Below, piece by piece: positions 25,428 through 34,816 of a stretch of 64,000 nucleotides of DNA; within the stretch, counting starts at the first letter, position 1, and the number at the start of each line of letters is the position of its first letter. A model generated the notes under the pieces. It was not told the origin of the DNA. It made no database searches and saw only the letters and a list, made by a program, of their open reading frames with translations. Where the stretch lies: the NCBI GenBank assembly GCA_029260795.1, contig JAJDCO010000082.1, positions 1 to 64,000 on the forward strand, in the 5' to 3' direction. The position numbers were made by a program, and so were the translations under genes. The stretch comes from Planctomycetota bacterium (lineage in GTDB: Bacteria > Planctomycetota > OFTM77).

Positions 25428-25891
25428 CAGTCCTCCTCCTCTTCCTCAGGTCCTTCGTCGGCATCGGAATCGACCGTGAGCCATTCGCGCATCTCCCGCT
25501 TGATGGTCTCCTCCAGCGACACGGCGCGGCGCTCGGAAGGTTCTCCACGGATCGTGCGCTCCTGCTTGATGGCGAGGTCGAGAGCGCGAATGGCATCCAT
25601 GGCGTTGGTCAATGACATGGTCCGCAACGCTTCGAGCGACTTGGCCTGGACGACCTTGACGGCTTTCAGGTGCCGGTCAGTCATCTGCCCCATCGTCTCG
25701 ACGAGCTTCTGATCGGCGCGCTCTCGGACCTCGAGCTCGAGCTTCTCGATGCGTCGCCTCCACGTTTCGGCCTTCGCCCGGCGCGTCACGGTCCGCTTCG
25801 AGACCTGATAGCGCGCAGCGACCGCCTCGTAGGATCGGTCCGCACCGAGGGAGAAGTAGTAGTCGAAAGCGTCGTGCGGGAGCCGGCTCAT
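25427..25891 (-). CDS. terminase small subunit-like protein, copy 2
   Basis: The 154-aa paralogue of 13459-13899 shares stretches such as TDRHLKAVKV, AMDAIRALDLAIKQERTIRG and EETIKREMREWL. The HTH (EAVAARYQVSKRTVTRRA) is conserved but varied, and the tail is very acidic. No terL follows. The copy may be a remnant of a second phage-like module or an accessory TerS with different site preference. Confidence 0.7.
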   Translation of the reverse strand: MSRLPHDAFDYYFSLGADRSYEAVAARYQVSKRTVTRRAKAETWRRRIEKLELEVRERADQKLVETMGQMTDRHLKAVKVVQAKSLEALRTMSLTNAMDAIRALDLAIKQERTIRGEPSERRAVSLEETIKREMREWLTVDSDADEGPEEEEED

Positions 25892-26596
25892 CGCAGGGCT
25901 CCGCGGAAAGGGCGCGCTTCGGCGAGCGGCGCCGGGCGCGGGAGCGCCCCGGCACGGTGGATCGTGTTCATCTGTCGAACTCCAGCTGGAAGGCGGACTG
26001 ATTGGGGAAGCGCTTGGAGTTCGACCTCAGACCTTGCTTCCGACGAGCCCATCATAGCGCGTCGGCACGAGTGTGGCCAACAGCTCGCGCATGAGCTGGA
26101 CCCTATCGCCTGGCAGCTCGGCTTCCTCGAGAGTGCGAATTGGGCGAGTGTCCACCGTACTCGGCCGCGTCACCGGCGTCGATGTGCTCACTGCGCTCTG
26201 TATCCAACTGCAACGTTGTGGCTTACGTCGGTAGTTGACGCTTGCTCCTCGTCACGGGATCGCCGGAATTGTGGCCACAAACTGGCTACCTCGGTGACAT
26301 CAGGAGGATGCCTCGGCGCTATCGTCGGTGGTCACGGTGACCACCATTGCCGGCGACCCTCCGGAGCAAGTGGTCAACTTGACCGATCGATCGCCGGGCT
26401 CAGGTCGCGACCCGCCGCGGAGATCCGGTCTCCGGTGTACCTTCGGGGCAGGTCGATGGGGGGCGGGGACGTCGCATTTCCGCTCTTATGGGACTGACCA
26501 GCTTCGAAAGTTACCTGCACCATCTGGTCGATAACTAGGACGACGGCGATACTGGCGTTCCCATCAACACTTCAAGGCTTCAAGGGCGGTGCATTC
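25892..26596. other. intergenic region with two palindromes
   Basis: About 700 bp without a convincing gene between the divergent TerS-2 operon and a zinc-ribbon protein gene. It holds a perfect 19-bp palindrome (26327-26345) and a partial one (26370-26386, GTGGTCAACTTGACC). Confidence 0.45.
26327..26345. promoter_or_regulatory. 19-bp palindrome, copy 2
   Basis: GGTGGTCACGGTGACCACC is perfectly palindromic about a central G. A second, imperfect copy lies 25 bp to the right (26370-26386). Confidence 0.55.
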
Positions 26597-26923
26597 ATGG
26601 GTCCCTTAGTCGTGGCGCTAGTCCTTGCGGCCGTTATCGCGACAGCGGTAATCATTCTAAGAGGATTCGACGAGATTGCGGGCCGCGGTCCGACGCAGGT
26701 TCGCGATGGGGTTGCAGGCGCGCTGAAGGCACAATCGATGGAAGGAAGAGTCCCTTGCAACGAGTGTGCCGAGCTGATTCTCCCTGCCGCCAAACGCTGC
26801 AGGTACTGCGGCGAGACAAGGCAGCCAGAACAGAAGTACCCTACCTCGGGAGTTGTTACTCTCGGTGCCTCGGGCCAGCGTAGAACCAGAGAAGGGAGCG
26901 AAGCGGCCAGAGGTCAACGGTAA
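26597..26923 (+). CDS. membrane-anchored zinc-ribbon protein
   Basis: The 108-aa product starts with a membrane segment (LVVALVLAAVIATAVIIL) and then a CxxC...CxxC zinc ribbon (CNECAELILPAAKRCRYCGE), and ends in a polar tail. Such small TM plus zinc-ribbon proteins are common and mostly uncharacterised. Low GC relative to neighbours. Confidence 0.6.
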   Translation: MGPLVVALVLAAVIATAVIILRGFDEIAGRGPTQVRDGVAGALKAQSMEGRVPCNECAELILPAAKRCRYCGETRQPEQKYPTSGVVTLGASGQRRTREGSEAARGQR

Positions 26924-27029
26924 GCGTCCCGGTCGATAGGCTCGCTGAAGTCTTCGCGAGGACTCGAAAGCCGAGCGCCAGCGGGCAGAGCTTCATCGCT
27001 CGACACCCCTCGCTCGCCGATGCTGATTC

Positions 27030-27341
27030 GTGGCGGACATTGCCCAGCTGGGCCAAGGAGGCGTAGGACCGAAGAGGTTAGCCAGAGGCGAGAGTTCGCG
27101 TCTTATCGGGCCAATCTCCGCTCGGAATCTGCTCGAGCGCGCGACCTCCGTGAGCTGTGGATGTACGCGGGTCCAGCACGGAAACGCGACAACACAGGTG
27201 AACACCGCTGTCTGGGAGGCGTCGATCGCCTTCGACGCGGACGGCCGGATGATCGAGGTCGTTCGCGTCACCGACTCCGGGCCGCCGCCTCGCCGGGCGA
27301 GTTGGGACGACCCGAAGTGGGGAATCCGGACTCGATCGTGA
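27030..27341 (+). CDS. possible small protein, weak
   Basis: A GTG-initiated frame of 103 residues; the second half (QVNTAVWEASIAFDADGRMI) looks protein-like, the first half does not, and no clear RBS is visible. It may be the tail of a degraded gene. The rest of the 430 bp between 26924 and 27354 shows nothing. Confidence 0.25.
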   Translation: MADIAQLGQGGVGPKRLARGESSRLIGPISARNLLERATSVSCGCTRVQHGNATTQVNTAVWEASIAFDADGRMIEVVRVTDSGPPPRRASWDDPKWGIRTRS

Positions 27342-27354
27342 AGAAGCTCGACGA

Positions 27355-28563
27355 CTAGGAGGGAAATCGCCAATCACAGATCGCTTTTCCACCCGTGCTC
27401 AGTACTTCCTTAAAGACAGCGTCACCCATCAGGATTGCGGCGTTTGGTTCAGGAGCTTCTACGAGTTTCGAAAAAAGGCAGCCGACCCCGAATCCGGGAT
27501 TGCGATGCCCACCCATAGCTTCTCGATAACGCCTCACGAGCCCAATAATCTCATCAGATTCGCCTTTTGCCCCATACCCCTCTTCTACCCAGAGACTGAT
27601 GCAAGCGTGGACGGCAAGGCCAAAGTTCTCGCCCACAACGCTTTCGTTTAGTGTAATCAGCCAGTCCAGGCATGCGAGGCTCAAAAGGCGTAAATGGGTT
27701 TTCGCAATCTGCTCGCCAACGTTTCTTGACGACTCCCTCCATGTACTCTCGTGCACTAGCTCAATGATGGTGTCGGGGGCTAGCAGTGCGATCTGCGCAA
27801 GTTTCTTTGCGAGGTTCAGCCTGTCGAGGCGCTGGGCATCGCGGAAGGCTGGATCATCGCTGTTCCGGGAGGCCTCTAGACGGAAGCCCGGGACCGCGGC
27901 AAGTATTCTATCCAAACAAACCGCATTCCAGTCAAGTCGAAAAGACACCGTGCCCCAGGGCGTTTTGTTCCCTTGGCGGTACAATTTGACGGTGCCGTTT
28001 TCAATATCGTGGCCACGATATTCTACCCACGGCAAGAAGAAGTGATCTCTCTCACGTTCATCCGCAGATAGGCCATTTGTCAGCTTTGACCATCTATCGA
28101 TCAAGGACCTCTTGAGGCTGCCGTAGCGGCCCGGCCTGTGGATACCGGAGACGTCGATAAGAAATTCGCCCACCTTGGCACCCTTGCCCGTCCGCAGATC
28201 CCGCAGCAGCTTTTCGAGTACACTCGCTCGAAGCGGAGCCACCGACGCCAGCGCTTCGCGCCAGCGCTGTTTGATGGTCTGCTGCTTGAGAAACAGGCCT
28301 TTTGAACATTCGATATCAATAACGCTAATTCCATCTGTGATCCAAATGCAGTAGGATTGCAGGTCGCGCGAGCCGTTTGTGTACCGCTCATATATTCCGT
28401 ACCTTATCCCAGTAACATCTGTCAGACAAACGGTCTTTCCATCGAAGCTCAAGGTGTCCGAGGTGACTTCAAGCAGCCTCTTGCCAATTTGGACCGCGCG
28501 GTATTCTCCGCGCGACCTGGCTGACTCGCGGTAGAACAGGTACTCATGCTTTTCTTCATTCAT
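27355..28563 (-). CDS. 402-aa protein, possible PH-like N-terminal domain
   Basis: The N-terminal 95 residues (YRAVQIGKRLLEVTSDTLSF, VTGIRYGIYERYTNG, YCIWITDGISVIDIECSKG) have the strand pattern of bacterial PH-like domains. The rest is helical (WRESSRNVGEQIAKTHLRLL; LDWLITLNESVVGENF) with no catalytic motif seen. GC is lower than the surroundings. It lies between unrelated genes, so it may be a cargo gene; a defence role is possible but nothing shows it. The family is not recognised. Confidence 0.55.
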   Translation of the reverse strand: MNEEKHEYLFYRESARSRGEYRAVQIGKRLLEVTSDTLSFDGKTVCLTDVTGIRYGIYERYTNGSRDLQSYCIWITDGISVIDIECSKGLFLKQQTIKQRWREALASVAPLRASVLEKLLRDLRTGKGAKVGEFLIDVSGIHRPGRYGSLKRSLIDRWSKLTNGLSADERERDHFFLPWVEYRGHDIENGTVKLYRQGNKTPWGTVSFRLDWNAVCLDRILAAVPGFRLEASRNSDDPAFRDAQRLDRLNLAKKLAQIALLAPDTIIELVHESTWRESSRNVGEQIAKTHLRLLSLACLDWLITLNESVVGENFGLAVHACISLWVEEGYGAKGESDEIIGLVRRYREAMGGHRNPGFGVGCLFSKLVEAPEPNAAILMGDAVFKEVLSTGGKAICDWRFPS

Positions 28564-28627
28564 GGCAATTCAGACGCAAGGTGCAACGCGAAAGGGCAAC
28601 GTGTTGGTGGGTCCAGGAAGATAACCG

Positions 28628-30703
28628 CTAGTCGCAAGGACTCGTGAGCGCGATTGCTGACAGCCATCCTAGGATTGGCAGCGGCGTAGGCGGATGGTGC
28701 GGTACGAGAGCACCGTCGGGGGCTATTCTGAATACGCTGATCGTAGGTTTGAAGTCGCCCGCGCTCCCGACATAGATGAGACCTTGGCGTGTGATGGAGA
28801 TAGCGTTGGGGTTCTTGTCGACTGGGAAGGGGGCGCCAGGGACATCAATGAGGATTCCGTAGCTGTTCACGCGGAAAGCCGAGATGTTGTGAGAATTGCG
28901 ATTCGCGATGTACAGAAACTTCTCATCCGGCGAGACGACCGCATCGAAGGGATCGGATGCCTGATTCGGAAACGGACTGCCGGCGATCGTCTCCCAGCTG
29001 CCGGTTCGATAAACGAAGACTCCTTCTTCTCTCCAGGCGGCAGCGAAAAAGAACTCACTCCGCGGTGATAGTGCCATGGCGGCGAAGCCCCATTCGCCCT
29101 CCTTCGACAGCTCGCTGGAAGCCCGCAGTCCGCCGTTCGGATCGATCTCCAGCACGTCAACTTGCTTGGGTGAGAGTACGTACGAAACAAGGAGCCAGCG
29201 ACCATCGGGTGTCGCCTTGAGGTTGAATGGTCGACCAGGGAGCGAGAAGCTCTGCGCTCGAAGAGCGAGGCTTCCATCCTTCTGAATCGTGAAAGTCGAT
29301 ATCCGTTGGGTGTCGTCGGCAACAAAGAGCCAGGGGCCAGTGACCGCAACGGCCATCGAGGTTGGCTCGGTTCCCGCAGCCAAAAAAGGAGAGCCTGGAA
29401 CTGCCGTTATATTCCCGTCTGGTTCGACGCGAAGACTCGAAACGTCTCCAGAGCCCTCATTCGACACAAACAAATACTGTTGGTCACGCGACAGAATCAG
29501 GCCCTCGATCCAGAATGGTGATGTGCCCATCCCTGTCGTCGGAGTGACCACACCCTCTCCGATCAGTCCACCATCCGACCCGACTGCAAAGCCCACAATC
29601 GTATTCGGTTCGTCCCGTCTAGTCCTGAGCGCGTAGACCATAGGGGGAACACGGCTTCTCTCGGTGCGGAAAGTCCAGGAAAACGGATTGCCGAGTGGCG
29701 GCCCGCTGACCGAGCGGATCGTCGCAGCGAGATACACGGTGATGTCTTTCTTGCCGTCCAGGAGTTCAAATGGCGATAAAGTTACCGAGTCACCGTTCGC
29801 GTACAGATGGCCCTCGAGAAGTTCACCTTCGGCACCCTCCATGCGAAACGACTCATCGTCGACCGAGCCCGGATCAATCGATCGAGAGAATCGAACACGA
29901 ACAACCTGCGAGCGGGGCACTTCAGTTGAACCCGGGGCTGGTTCGATTGACTTGATATCGAGGTATTGCCCAGTCACGAACTCGAATTCGATTCGCTCTC
30001 CCAGAACCTCGCCCTCGGGGGTGCGAATGTGGGGTGACAGCGATGCGCGGTACCGCGTCTCTTCCTCGAGCAATCCGAGTGGTCTCAGGAACAACGTTTT
30101 ACCGGCGACGCGGACCTCGGCGGGAAGAGTTTCGCCATCATCGGCGAGGGCAAACCAGCTCGGATCGAAGGCGTCGGCGTCAAGCGTGTCGGTAAAGCCG
30201 GCTTCCAGAGTCGAGTCGACGGCTACTCCGCGCTGCCCATTGCCGGGGTTCGTGCCTACAAGAGCGAAAGGCGTCTTTTCGACAGTACGAAACTCGAACC
30301 GGTAGGACGAACTGAGTGGTCGCCCCTGGTTATCGAGAACGCGCTCGGATAGGACCACAGTGTGCATCGTACCTGCGCGGAGCTCTTCGAGCGGCCGCAG
30401 ACTCGCGAAGCGGCCACTGGATGCAACGCGGCTCGGAACCACGTTGCCGGTGGCCTCCAGCCAGAGAGTACTCGAGGCAAATGAGGAGGCCCGCATCTGT
30501 CGAGAGAACTCGATCGAGATGAACGGAAGCCTCGCGACGTCCGTAGAGCCTGGTGGTGGAGTCACTGCGACAAGCCGCGCGTCCGAGGCGGTGCTCGACA
30601 CCAAGGCCCTCGATTCGTGCCTTGAGCAAGCAGCCTGGCCAAGGAGGAGCAGCTGAAGCACAGCGCAGGCGGTCCAAGGCGCAGCGCACCGGAGTATCTG
30701 CAT
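28628..30703 (-). CDS. secreted Ig-like plus beta-propeller protein
   Basis: The 691-aa product starts at ATG 30703 with an N-terminal export signal (LQLLLLGQAACSR, possibly a lipoprotein Cys although Gln at -3 is unusual). Three Big_5-like Ig domains follow (P.G.TDV.....I...FS..M), then a seven-bladed lactonase/YVTN-type propeller (SRDQQYLFVSNEGSGDVSS; SPDEKFLYIANRNSHNISAF). It is likely surface exposed or periplasmic. Its function is unknown, and the domain order is typical of secreted proteins in Planctomycetota and Myxococcota. Confidence 0.78.
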   Translation of the reverse strand: MQILRCAAPWTACAVLQLLLLGQAACSRHESRALVSSTASDARLVAVTPPPGSTDVARLPFISIEFSRQMRASSFASSTLWLEATGNVVPSRVASSGRFASLRPLEELRAGTMHTVVLSERVLDNQGRPLSSSYRFEFRTVEKTPFALVGTNPGNGQRGVAVDSTLEAGFTDTLDADAFDPSWFALADDGETLPAEVRVAGKTLFLRPLGLLEEETRYRASLSPHIRTPEGEVLGERIEFEFVTGQYLDIKSIEPAPGSTEVPRSQVVRVRFSRSIDPGSVDDESFRMEGAEGELLEGHLYANGDSVTLSPFELLDGKKDITVYLAATIRSVSGPPLGNPFSWTFRTERSRVPPMVYALRTRRDEPNTIVGFAVGSDGGLIGEGVVTPTTGMGTSPFWIEGLILSRDQQYLFVSNEGSGDVSSLRVEPDGNITAVPGSPFLAAGTEPTSMAVAVTGPWLFVADDTQRISTFTIQKDGSLALRAQSFSLPGRPFNLKATPDGRWLLVSYVLSPKQVDVLEIDPNGGLRASSELSKEGEWGFAAMALSPRSEFFFAAAWREEGVFVYRTGSWETIAGSPFPNQASDPFDAVVSPDEKFLYIANRNSHNISAFRVNSYGILIDVPGAPFPVDKNPNAISITRQGLIYVGSAGDFKPTISVFRIAPDGALVPHHPPTPLPILGWLSAIALTSPCD

Positions 30704-30882
30704 GGCCGAGCTCCCACCGAAATCGCATCTTGGGCGAGACTTGCCGGGCTTGTCGCTCCAGAGCTCGGAGTCGACTTCGCGCCTCCTGCCCCGCGTCCCT
30801 TTTCGAGTCATCACATTACGCCGGAGCTGGCGCGGCGGTCAAGTCAGCTCCCAAGCCGACCCGGCGCAGCCGTCTAGCTCGC

Positions 30883-31504
30883 CTACTCCCAGCTTTCCTG
30901 ATCAGTCCCGGCCACCCGCACAGCGCTCCTGAGATCCTCGAACGCGACCGACTGGCCGACGAGCTTCCGTAGCGACGAAAGTGTGATCGAGTACTGGCTC
31001 CGCTTTCGCTCGTCGAGGATGTAGGTCGGGGTGGCGTAGAACTCCCACTGCGAGACGTCCATGGGGTCGAGCGTTCGCTGGTTGCAATGGGGCGAGGAGC
31101 GCGAAGACGTAGACGTCCGCCTGCCGGCCGACGTCTGGGCTCAGCTCGTTGGTCTCGCGGCTCCAGGCTCGCGTTTTACGAACGCTGGAGCTGATTCTTG
31201 AGGGCGCCTTCTGGTGCCAGCTCTGGACGTAGGCCGCCGACTTGACCTCGATGCGGGTGCCGTCGGCGTCCGTCAGATCCCAGGCGGCCCACTCGTCTCG
31301 GACTTGGCCGTCGGCGATCCCGAGCGCCTGGGCGACGAGGTACTCGGCGAGGACGCCGCGCGTGGCGTTGCTGACGAGATCCGATGTGCTCCACTGCCAG
31401 AAGTCGAGCAGCGTGAACGGAAGCCGGCGGCCGGTGGCGTGGAAGCCCTCGCGGCCGGTTCGGCGCTGAACGTCGATGGGGCCAAGCTCGTGGTCGTTCG
31501 TCAT
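30883..31504 (-). pseudogene. conserved-looking protein with a frameshift
   Basis: From ATG 31504 the frame reads FTLLDFWQWSTSDLVSNATR, AEYLVAQALG, WDLTDADGTRIEVKSAAYVQ, then DVYVFALLAP at about 31092. A one-base shift restores a continuing protein (NQRTLDPMDVSQWEFYATPT, then YILDERKRSQYSI) to TAG at 30883. The IEVKSA strand followed by further strands suggests a nuclease-like PD-(D/E)XK fold. It is either a decayed gene or a sequencing error. A palindrome lies 35 bp upstream. Confidence 0.6.
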
Positions 31505-31538
31505 GGAGATCCGACCGCAGATCGGGGTCGGTGGTGTT

Positions 31539-31557
31539 GGTGGTCAACTTGACCACC
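31539..31557. promoter_or_regulatory. 19-bp palindrome, copy 3
   Basis: GGTGGTCAACTTGACCACC, perfectly palindromic about C, 35 bp upstream of the start of the 30883-31504 gene, a plausible operator position. Confidence 0.55.
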
Positions 31558-31640
31558 GAAGCAAGAGCGCCGATCATCCCGAATCCGGGGAGCAACGCCA
31601 AGCGTTCTGGCGCCCGGCCGGTTCTGTCAGCCGATCCCGG

Positions 31641-31830
31641 CTACTCCACCCGCCCCGACACTGCCTTCGCGTACCAGATGACCTGGTCGACCTCGAACGG
31701 ATCGAGGTCGGTCGCGTCATGAAGTTGCTCGAGCACTTGATGAGGGACTGCGCGGCCGTGCCGGCTTCGAGCGAAATTCGGCGGACCTCCCAGATCGTCT
31801 GGAAGGTACCTCATGCGGCATCCAGATATC
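31641..31830 (-). pseudogene. C-terminal fragment duplicated from the HhH-type gene
   Basis: Reading on the minus strand to CTA at 31641-31643 gives VLEQLHDATDLDPFEVDQV and IWYAKAVSGRV, closely matching the end of the 32555-33367 protein. A 39-bp stretch is identical between the two places. No start or N-terminal domain is present, so this is a truncated duplicate. The upstream end is uncertain. Confidence 0.6.
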
Positions 31831-32049
31831 GTCCGCGTGGCCCTTGTCCGACACGACGCCATCGCAGGCTGTATGACACCGGATTCTCGCCAGCCTGGTG
31901 AGGGCGGTTCAAGACGTCTTAGCGATTCTTCCGACAGTGAAGGAAGCAGCAGTAGATTCGTTCAGGCTATCACGGATTCTGCCGGCCGGCGTCGCGCGAG
32001 AGCCCATGACACTGCGGCGATTCGAGGTCTAAAAGGGACGGAAGAGACG

Positions 32050-32520
32050 ATGCGCAAAACCTTGACCACGACACTTCTTGCAACTCTATTAGCAGCCTGC
32101 AGTCGCCTCGACGACTCGTCCGATCGAGCGGCTCTTGAAGAAGCTGGACTCGCACCTACTAAGGCTGGTCGGGCACACTACATCGCGAATAAGGGTCGGC
32201 AGCGATCACCGAAGTGGGCCACCGGAAAGTGGCTTGGGGAAGAGGGCGCAGAGACTTGGTGTGCGGCGAACGCCTCGGACAAGGTCTCGACCTGCGGCAA
32301 CATTATTGCGGGGCTTCACAACAAGAAAGTGTTCTCCGGGAGTTTCGCCAAGAGGATTTCAGACCTCAACGACATCAGAGTTCACGCCCTGCTTCTCGCC
32401 GCTTCTATCGACGAGTTCTACTCAGTCGATGGCGAGCTTGACCCGGAGACGTTCTGGGACATGGATGTGGCCACGGTGGCAACTCTGAAAATGTACGACC
32501 TGGGTTGGATCGAGAGGTGA
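32050..32520 (+). CDS. small lipoprotein
   Basis: The 156-aa product starts at ATG 32050 (MRKTLTTTLLATLLAACSRL). LAAC is a proper lipobox with the lipidated Cys at 17. The mature part (KWATGKWLGEEGAETWCAAN, then a helical region) has no recognised domain. It lies between the two copies of the duplicated HhH C-terminus, as if inserted with the duplication. Confidence 0.6.
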   Translation: MRKTLTTTLLATLLAACSRLDDSSDRAALEEAGLAPTKAGRAHYIANKGRQRSPKWATGKWLGEEGAETWCAANASDKVSTCGNIIAGLHNKKVFSGSFAKRISDLNDIRVHALLLAASIDEFYSVDGELDPETFWDMDVATVATLKMYDLGWIER

Positions 32521-32554
32521 CAACCATATCGGGTGGTTTTGGCGTGCCGCGTCC

Positions 32555-33367
32555 TCAGTTCAGCCTTTCAGTGAAGCATGCTGCGGTCTTGGTGGTGAAC
32601 TTCACCCGCCCCGACACTGCCTTCGCGTACCAGATGACCTGATCCACCTCGAAGGGCTCGAGCCCCGTCGCATCGCGGAGCTGTTCGAGCGCTTTGATGA
32701 ACGTCTGCGCCTGGGCCGTCTCGCTGACTCCCATGAACGGCGCGAGGAAGCGCTTCACATGAACGTCCGGCTTCGCAGTCAGCACGCCGACGTTCATGCG
32801 GAGGTTGGCGAGCATCGCCGGCCCAAAGCCGAAGACCCGCTTGAGCCGGCGCGCGAGGTCGAGATCCGGTGGTGCGGCCGCAAGGGCCTCACGGGCGTCT
32901 TCGACCGTCCCGACGGCCGCCTCGACGAGAAGGCGGCTGACCTCGCAGATCGTTCGGATGCGTCCCTCCGGCGACAGGTGCGCTCGCTCTTTGTCTCGGT
33001 TCGGCTCGCGTCCGAATGTGCGGCGGAAGACCTCGCCGGATTCGAGGTCAGAGAACGCGGCCAGCGGCATCGAGCGGAAGGCCGCTGCGAAGGGCCGGGT
33101 CGCGGATCTGACAGCGGACCGGTAGTCCTGCTGCTTGCTGAAAACGGCGTCGGCAACGGCGAGCTGAACCGAGTCGAATCGGCCGGCTCGCCAGCGCTCG
33201 ATCTCGCGCTGGCCGGCTTCTCGGGCAGTCATGAGCTCGGTTGCGAGGTCGTCGGCGTCACCGAGGATGAACGGGTCCCAGTGCGTGAAGGTTACGCGCT
33301 GCTGCCCGAGTTGGTCGATGGCGCTACTGAGTTCCGCTAGGCGTTCCGGGGTCATGACTCGTCCCAT
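32555..33367 (-). CDS. protein with helix-hairpin-helix-like DNA-binding region
   Basis: The product of about 270 aa starts at ATG 33367 or 33355. The C-terminal half has RRLKRVFGFGPAMLANLRMN and VGVLTAKPDVHVKRFL, like the HhH region of DNA glycosylases. The catalytic Lys/Asp of that superfamily is not obvious, so a glycosylase activity is not claimed. The 3' end is duplicated as a fragment at 31641-31830. Its start overlaps the end of the 33324-34565 gene, so they are one operon. Confidence 0.6.
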   Translation of the reverse strand: MGRVMTPERLAELSSAIDQLGQQRVTFTHWDPFILGDADDLATELMTAREAGQREIERWRAGRFDSVQLAVADAVFSKQQDYRSAVRSATRPFAAAFRSMPLAAFSDLESGEVFRRTFGREPNRDKERAHLSPEGRIRTICEVSRLLVEAAVGTVEDAREALAAAPPDLDLARRLKRVFGFGPAMLANLRMNVGVLTAKPDVHVKRFLAPFMGVSETAQAQTFIKALEQLRDATGLEPFEVDQVIWYAKAVSGRVKFTTKTAACFTERLN

Positions 33368-34565
33368 GGCACAGGGGCCTCGGAGAAGCCGCGTTGGCGT
33401 TCCGGTCACGGGCATCCTGCCACGGCGCGTTGCCACCGGCCAGCGGGTCGATCGAGCCGGCGACCGACTCTGCCCACCGGAGCCATTCCGTGGCTGCCGA
33501 CTCATTGGTGCCAGATGCCGCCAGGTGCTTGCGACATGCGGCCAGGAAACGCCGGAGCCGGTCGGCCTGCTCCCAGTCCGCCGCTTGCTTCAGGAGCCTC
33601 TCCCGGCGCTCCTTCTCGCGCCGGCGCATCTCCTCTTCCTGGCGTCGCTGCTGCTCTCGCTCGCGTCGCGCCTCCTCGGCCTTTCGGTTCTGCTCTCGAC
33701 GATCTCGGTCATCCTGGACCTCCCTGAACGCACAAGAGATCATCACTCGGATCGCCCCGGCTGAGATCGGAGGACCCGCTCGCCACTTTCGGCGCCAGTA
33801 TCCTCTTTCTGGGCTGTGCATTCGAACCTCGAGTCTTCCGCTTGGGTAGAGCTCGACCCTCGACGAGAACGCGCTCTGCAAAGCTCCTCCGCGCTGCTCC
33901 TCGATCCGTCGCTGCTTCAGCTGCTCCCGGATCATGAATCGGTACTCTTCGCCCAAGAGGTCTGTCTCTGCATGCTCGCCCCCCTGAGGCGGCACTCTCG
34001 TCGCGCAGCCCATCTCCTCGAGAGTTCGGAGCAGAATGTCCATCGTGTGGAGCGCGGGATCGAGCGTCTCGGCGCTGACATGAAGCTCAACAGGGCATGG
34101 CTCCTGGACGCCCCATGTCGCCAGCACGCCCGACTGGTCCATCTTCGCCTGCTTCCTGGCTGCCCTCAAGGCGCGCCGAGATTCCTTCACGAGAGGATGC
34201 TCCTTGGCATCCGCGCGGATCAGCTCTTCGTCTGTCAGTGCCTCGAGGCGCTTGAGCGCTGCCGTGATGTCCTCGTCATACTTCCTCTCCTGCTTCTTTT
34301 CTGGCTCGCGGAACCTGACCTGGAGCACCACCTCGTTTGGGTCGACCGACTTCGGCAGCTTCCGCGGCCGCACCCGTTTCCCCGCCCGCACTTTCGCCCA
34401 GTATCCGGGGTAGGGCGTCGGCACGTCGCACTCGCGGCAGAGCTTGGCGAGCCAGACGTCGGAGACGCCGACAGTCGGGGCGAGCTTTCGCATCGGCGTC
34501 GACCAGACGAGTTCGTGGAGCTGGCGGCGGGTCAGCTCCTGATACTGCTGCGCCTCGGATTCCAT
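33324..34565 (-). CDS. HTH protein with long charged helix
   Basis: The 413-aa product has an N-terminal HTH-like start (LTRRQLHELVWSTPMRKLAP; VGVSDVWLAKLCRECDVPTP). This start with YPGYWAKVRAGK is a conserved pattern in hypothetical proteins of mobile elements. A beta-rich middle (SSRVELYPSGRLEVRM) and a long Arg/Glu-rich helix (REREQQRRQEEEMRRREKER) follow. It is probably a DNA-binding regulator. A palindrome (34607-34625) lies 42 bp upstream of the start. Confidence 0.65.
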   Translation of the reverse strand: MESEAQQYQELTRRQLHELVWSTPMRKLAPTVGVSDVWLAKLCRECDVPTPYPGYWAKVRAGKRVRPRKLPKSVDPNEVVLQVRFREPEKKQERKYDEDITAALKRLEALTDEELIRADAKEHPLVKESRRALRAARKQAKMDQSGVLATWGVQEPCPVELHVSAETLDPALHTMDILLRTLEEMGCATRVPPQGGEHAETDLLGEEYRFMIREQLKQRRIEEQRGGALQSAFSSRVELYPSGRLEVRMHSPERGYWRRKWRAGPPISAGAIRVMISCAFREVQDDRDRREQNRKAEEARREREQQRRQEEEMRRREKERRERLLKQAADWEQADRLRRFLAACRKHLAASGTNESAATEWLRWAESVAGSIDPLAGGNAPWQDARDRNANAASPRPLCHGTSHDPGTPSGTQ

Positions 34566-34606
34566 GCCGACACCCGTTTCACGCCGCGGCTACGCTTCGC
34601 TTCGTC

Positions 34607-34625
34607 GGTGGTCACCGTGACCACC
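34607..34625. promoter_or_regulatory. 19-bp palindrome, copy 4
   Basis: GGTGGTCACCGTGACCACC, identical to the copy at 5300, 42 bp upstream of the HTH gene start and in the divergent region before the 34817 gene. It is well placed as an operator for both. Confidence 0.6.
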
Positions 34626-34816
34626 TTGGCGGCCGGCCTCCCAGGATCGGGCTCGGGGGCGCACTTGTCCACCCGTCGCCCGGCAGCCCCGACGAGGACC
34701 AAGTAGTCAGCCTAGAACTTGATCCTCGGAGGCTCTCCCATCGCGATCTGGTATTGGCGATCTGGAAGACGGTCGCCGAGCAGTCTCGTACCAAGTCCTC
34801 CAGATGGAGTGGAGTC

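Noticed and set aside
32555..33367. Functional DNA glycosylase
   Set aside because: Only the HhH-like region is visible; the catalytic Lys/Asp of that superfamily could not be placed.
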